Origin: Eubacterium sp.
GTDB lineage: Bacteria; Bacillota; Clostridia; Lachnospirales; Lachnospiraceae
Length of the DNA stretch: 15,782 bases
Assembly (NCBI GenBank): GCA_024681495.1
Contig: JAILAS010000053.1
Coordinates: 1-15,782, forward strand
Direction of reading: 5' to 3'
In this document: one piece after another, positions 15,133 to 15,782 of the stretch
Layout of the letters: each line of letters opens with the position of its first letter
Position numbering within the stretch: the first letter of the stretch is position 1
Made by a program: the position numbers and the translations under genes
The notes under the pieces: generated by a model
Seen by the model: only the letters and a program-made list of their open reading frames with translations
What the model was told of the DNA's origin: nothing
Database searches by the model: none

Positions 15133-15140
15133 CCCCTCCC
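15133..15140 (-). promoter_or_regulatory. Ribosome binding site that fixes the diguanylate cyclase start
   Basis: GGGAGGGG on the minus strand lies just before the ATG at 15130. The only upstream in-frame start would put the coding region through the tRNA-Thr gene and its terminator. Confidence 0.7.
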
Positions 15141-15169
15141 TGTCGCGGCAATATTATGTCACTGCTAAT

Positions 15170-15198
15170 AGTATAAATCACAATGCATAAAAAACCAA
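15170..15198 (-). promoter_or_regulatory. Promoter of the diguanylate cyclase operon
   Basis: TTGGTT (15193-15198) and TATACT (15170-15175) are separated by 17 bp. The predicted start is near 15163 with a leader of about 33 bases. The -35 lies directly downstream of the tRNA terminator, within its T-rich tail. Confidence 0.5.
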
Positions 15199-15228
15199 TA
15201 AAAAAAACAGGGTAAAAACCCTGTTTTT
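15199..15228 (-). terminator. Intrinsic terminator of the tRNA-Thr gene
   Basis: AAAAACAGGG and CCCTGTTTTT form a perfect 10-bp stem (15203-15212 with 15219-15228) around a 6-base loop. On the minus strand eight T follow the CCCTG arm. Because both arms end in A/T runs it could also act on the plus strand, although no plus-strand gene approaches it. Confidence 0.85.
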
Positions 15229-15235
15229 CAATGAA

Positions 15236-15308
15236 AGCTGCTGACGGGAATCGGACCCGTGACCTCCGCACTACCAATGCGACGCTCTACCGACTGAGCC
15301 ACAGCAGC
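15236..15308 (-). tRNA. tRNA-Thr (anticodon GGT)
   Basis: The 73-base minus-strand sequence folds as a full cloverleaf. Acceptor GCTGCTG/CAGCAGC has seven perfect pairs, the D-stem is GCTC/GAGC, the anticodon stem is TCGCA/TGCGG with loop TTGGTAG, and the T-stem is ACGGG/CCCGT. The anticodon GGT (15273-15275) reads ACC and ACT threonine codons. CCA is not encoded, and the discriminator base is T. The T-loop reads TCCGATT, so position 55 is C instead of the almost universal T (pseudouridine). The gene has its own promoter and terminator. Confidence 0.93.
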
Positions 15309-15328
15309 TTGCTGTTACCAACTTGTAT

Positions 15329-15357
15329 AATATACATGAATAACAGATAAAAGTCAA
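15329..15357 (-). promoter_or_regulatory. Promoter of tRNA-Thr
   Basis: TTGACT (15352-15357) and TATATT (15329-15334) are separated by 17 bp, each five of six matches to consensus. The predicted start is about 15 bases before the mature tRNA 5' end. The -35 begins 20 bases after the MFS gene's stop. Confidence 0.7.
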
Positions 15358-15376
15358 CGGAATTTTGCGATTTTTT

Positions 15377-15782
15377 TTAATGAATTTCCTCTTTTTTCAG
15401 GCCCGCCAAAAAGCCGCAGATTACAGCCACCAGAGAGCACGCCGCGCCGGCCAGAAGCGCCGCTCTGTATCCGTATGCCATCGCCACGGATTCGCCGGCA
15501 CCGGATGCGACAGATGCACTCGTAGCAGTAGACATAATTCCTGTGAAGAAAGCGGCAGAAAGCCCGGCCGCCACCTGGATAAACGTGTTGATGATGCTGA
15601 CGCCATCAGCGTTGAGCTCCTTGGGGAGCGTGGCGAGGGCGCCGGTCTCTCCCGGCGACATGGCGAATCCAAACGACATATATAGAACCGCATACCCCAC
15701 AGCGAAGAGCGCCAGACTGGCGCCCATGCAGATGTGGGACTGTATCAGGAACATAACCAGCGCCCAGCTGAACGCCAGCGGC
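15377..15782 (-). CDS. MFS exporter, DHA2 (EmrB/QacA) type, C-terminal part (runs off right edge)
   Basis: The minus-strand frame is open from the window edge to the stop at 15377, giving 134 visible residues of the C-terminal end of a multi-helix transporter. It has hydrophobic segments around LALFAVGYAVLYMSFGFAM and AALLAGAACSLVAVICGFLAG, then a short charged tail KKEEIH. The stretch LPKELNADGVSIINTFIQ followed by VAAGLSAAFFTGIMS is the late-helix pattern of 14-helix DHA2 drug:proton antiporters. The N-terminal transport motifs lie outside the window, so substrate and exact subfamily cannot be stated. The internal ATG at 15754 is not the start. No hairpin terminator follows the stop; the tRNA promoter begins 20 bases downstream. 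Confidence 0.8.
   Translation of the reverse strand, partial: PLAFSWALVMFLIQSHICMGASLALFAVGYAVLYMSFGFAMSPGETGALATLPKELNADGVSIINTFIQVAAGLSAAFFTGIMSTATSASVASGAGESVAMAYGYRAALLAGAACSLVAVICGFLAGLKKEEIH

Noticed and set aside
15131..15277. 49-codon N-terminal extension of the diguanylate cyclase frame, beginning MVVRRSRVRFPSAAF
   Set aside because: It reads across the tRNA-Thr gene and its terminator. The peptide is the familiar by-product of translating a tRNA antisense to its T-arm. A good ribosome site and a natural membrane start lie at 15130.
1..15782. CRISPR array, insertion sequence, prophage or integration site (including at the tRNA-Thr gene)
   Set aside because: No regularly spaced repeats, transposase or integrase motifs were seen, and no duplicated tRNA end was found within the window.

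Overview
The window looks like chromosomal DNA of an anaerobic, Gram-positive member of the Clostridia, most likely a Lachnospiraceae-type organism. That is an inference from the gene content: a Big_2/NlpC-P60 secreted wall hydrolase, a formate/nitrite channel, a short archaeal-type LeuC, strong AGGAGG ribosome binding sites, and AT-rich spacers with consensus sigma-A promoters between GC-richer genes. No insertion sequence, phage gene, CRISPR array or rRNA is visible. No gap between genes exceeds about 205 bases.

Left part (1-5430). The 5' portion of thrC (threonine synthase) runs off the left edge on the minus strand. It is divergent from a plus-strand gene (758-1579) whose 273-residue product has two AP2-like DNA-binding domains around a relic of an HNH homing endonuclease. 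The two genes share a 129-bp spacer with interlocked promoters and palindromes. The AP2 gene then meets leuD tail to tail with an 8-bp overlap. leuD, leuC and ilvN form a minus-strand branched-chain amino acid cluster (ilvN-leuC-leuD in order of transcription). Upstream of it is a secreted, charge-polarised NlpC/P60 protein with its own promoter and leader hairpin.

Middle (5538-7926). A formate/nitrite-type channel gene is divergent from eno (enolase), the only other plus-strand gene. eno has a clear promoter and a clear intrinsic terminator.

Right part (7996-15782). A minus-strand train is read in the order diguanylate cyclase (CHASE-like/PAS/GGDEF), orphan FlhB C-terminal-domain protein, malQ, a structured spacer, deoB, lon. 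The first two genes are 3 bp apart and so are deoB and lon roughly (2 bp). Upstream lie a tRNA-Thr(GGT) gene with its own promoter and terminator, and the 3' part of a DHA2-type MFS exporter that runs off the right edge.

The most unusual items are the AP2-relic-HNH-AP2 protein with its shared promoter region (possibly a homing endonuclease turned into a regulator) and the pairing of a c-di-GMP synthase with a stand-alone FlhB C-terminal domain. The core metabolic genes are ordinary.
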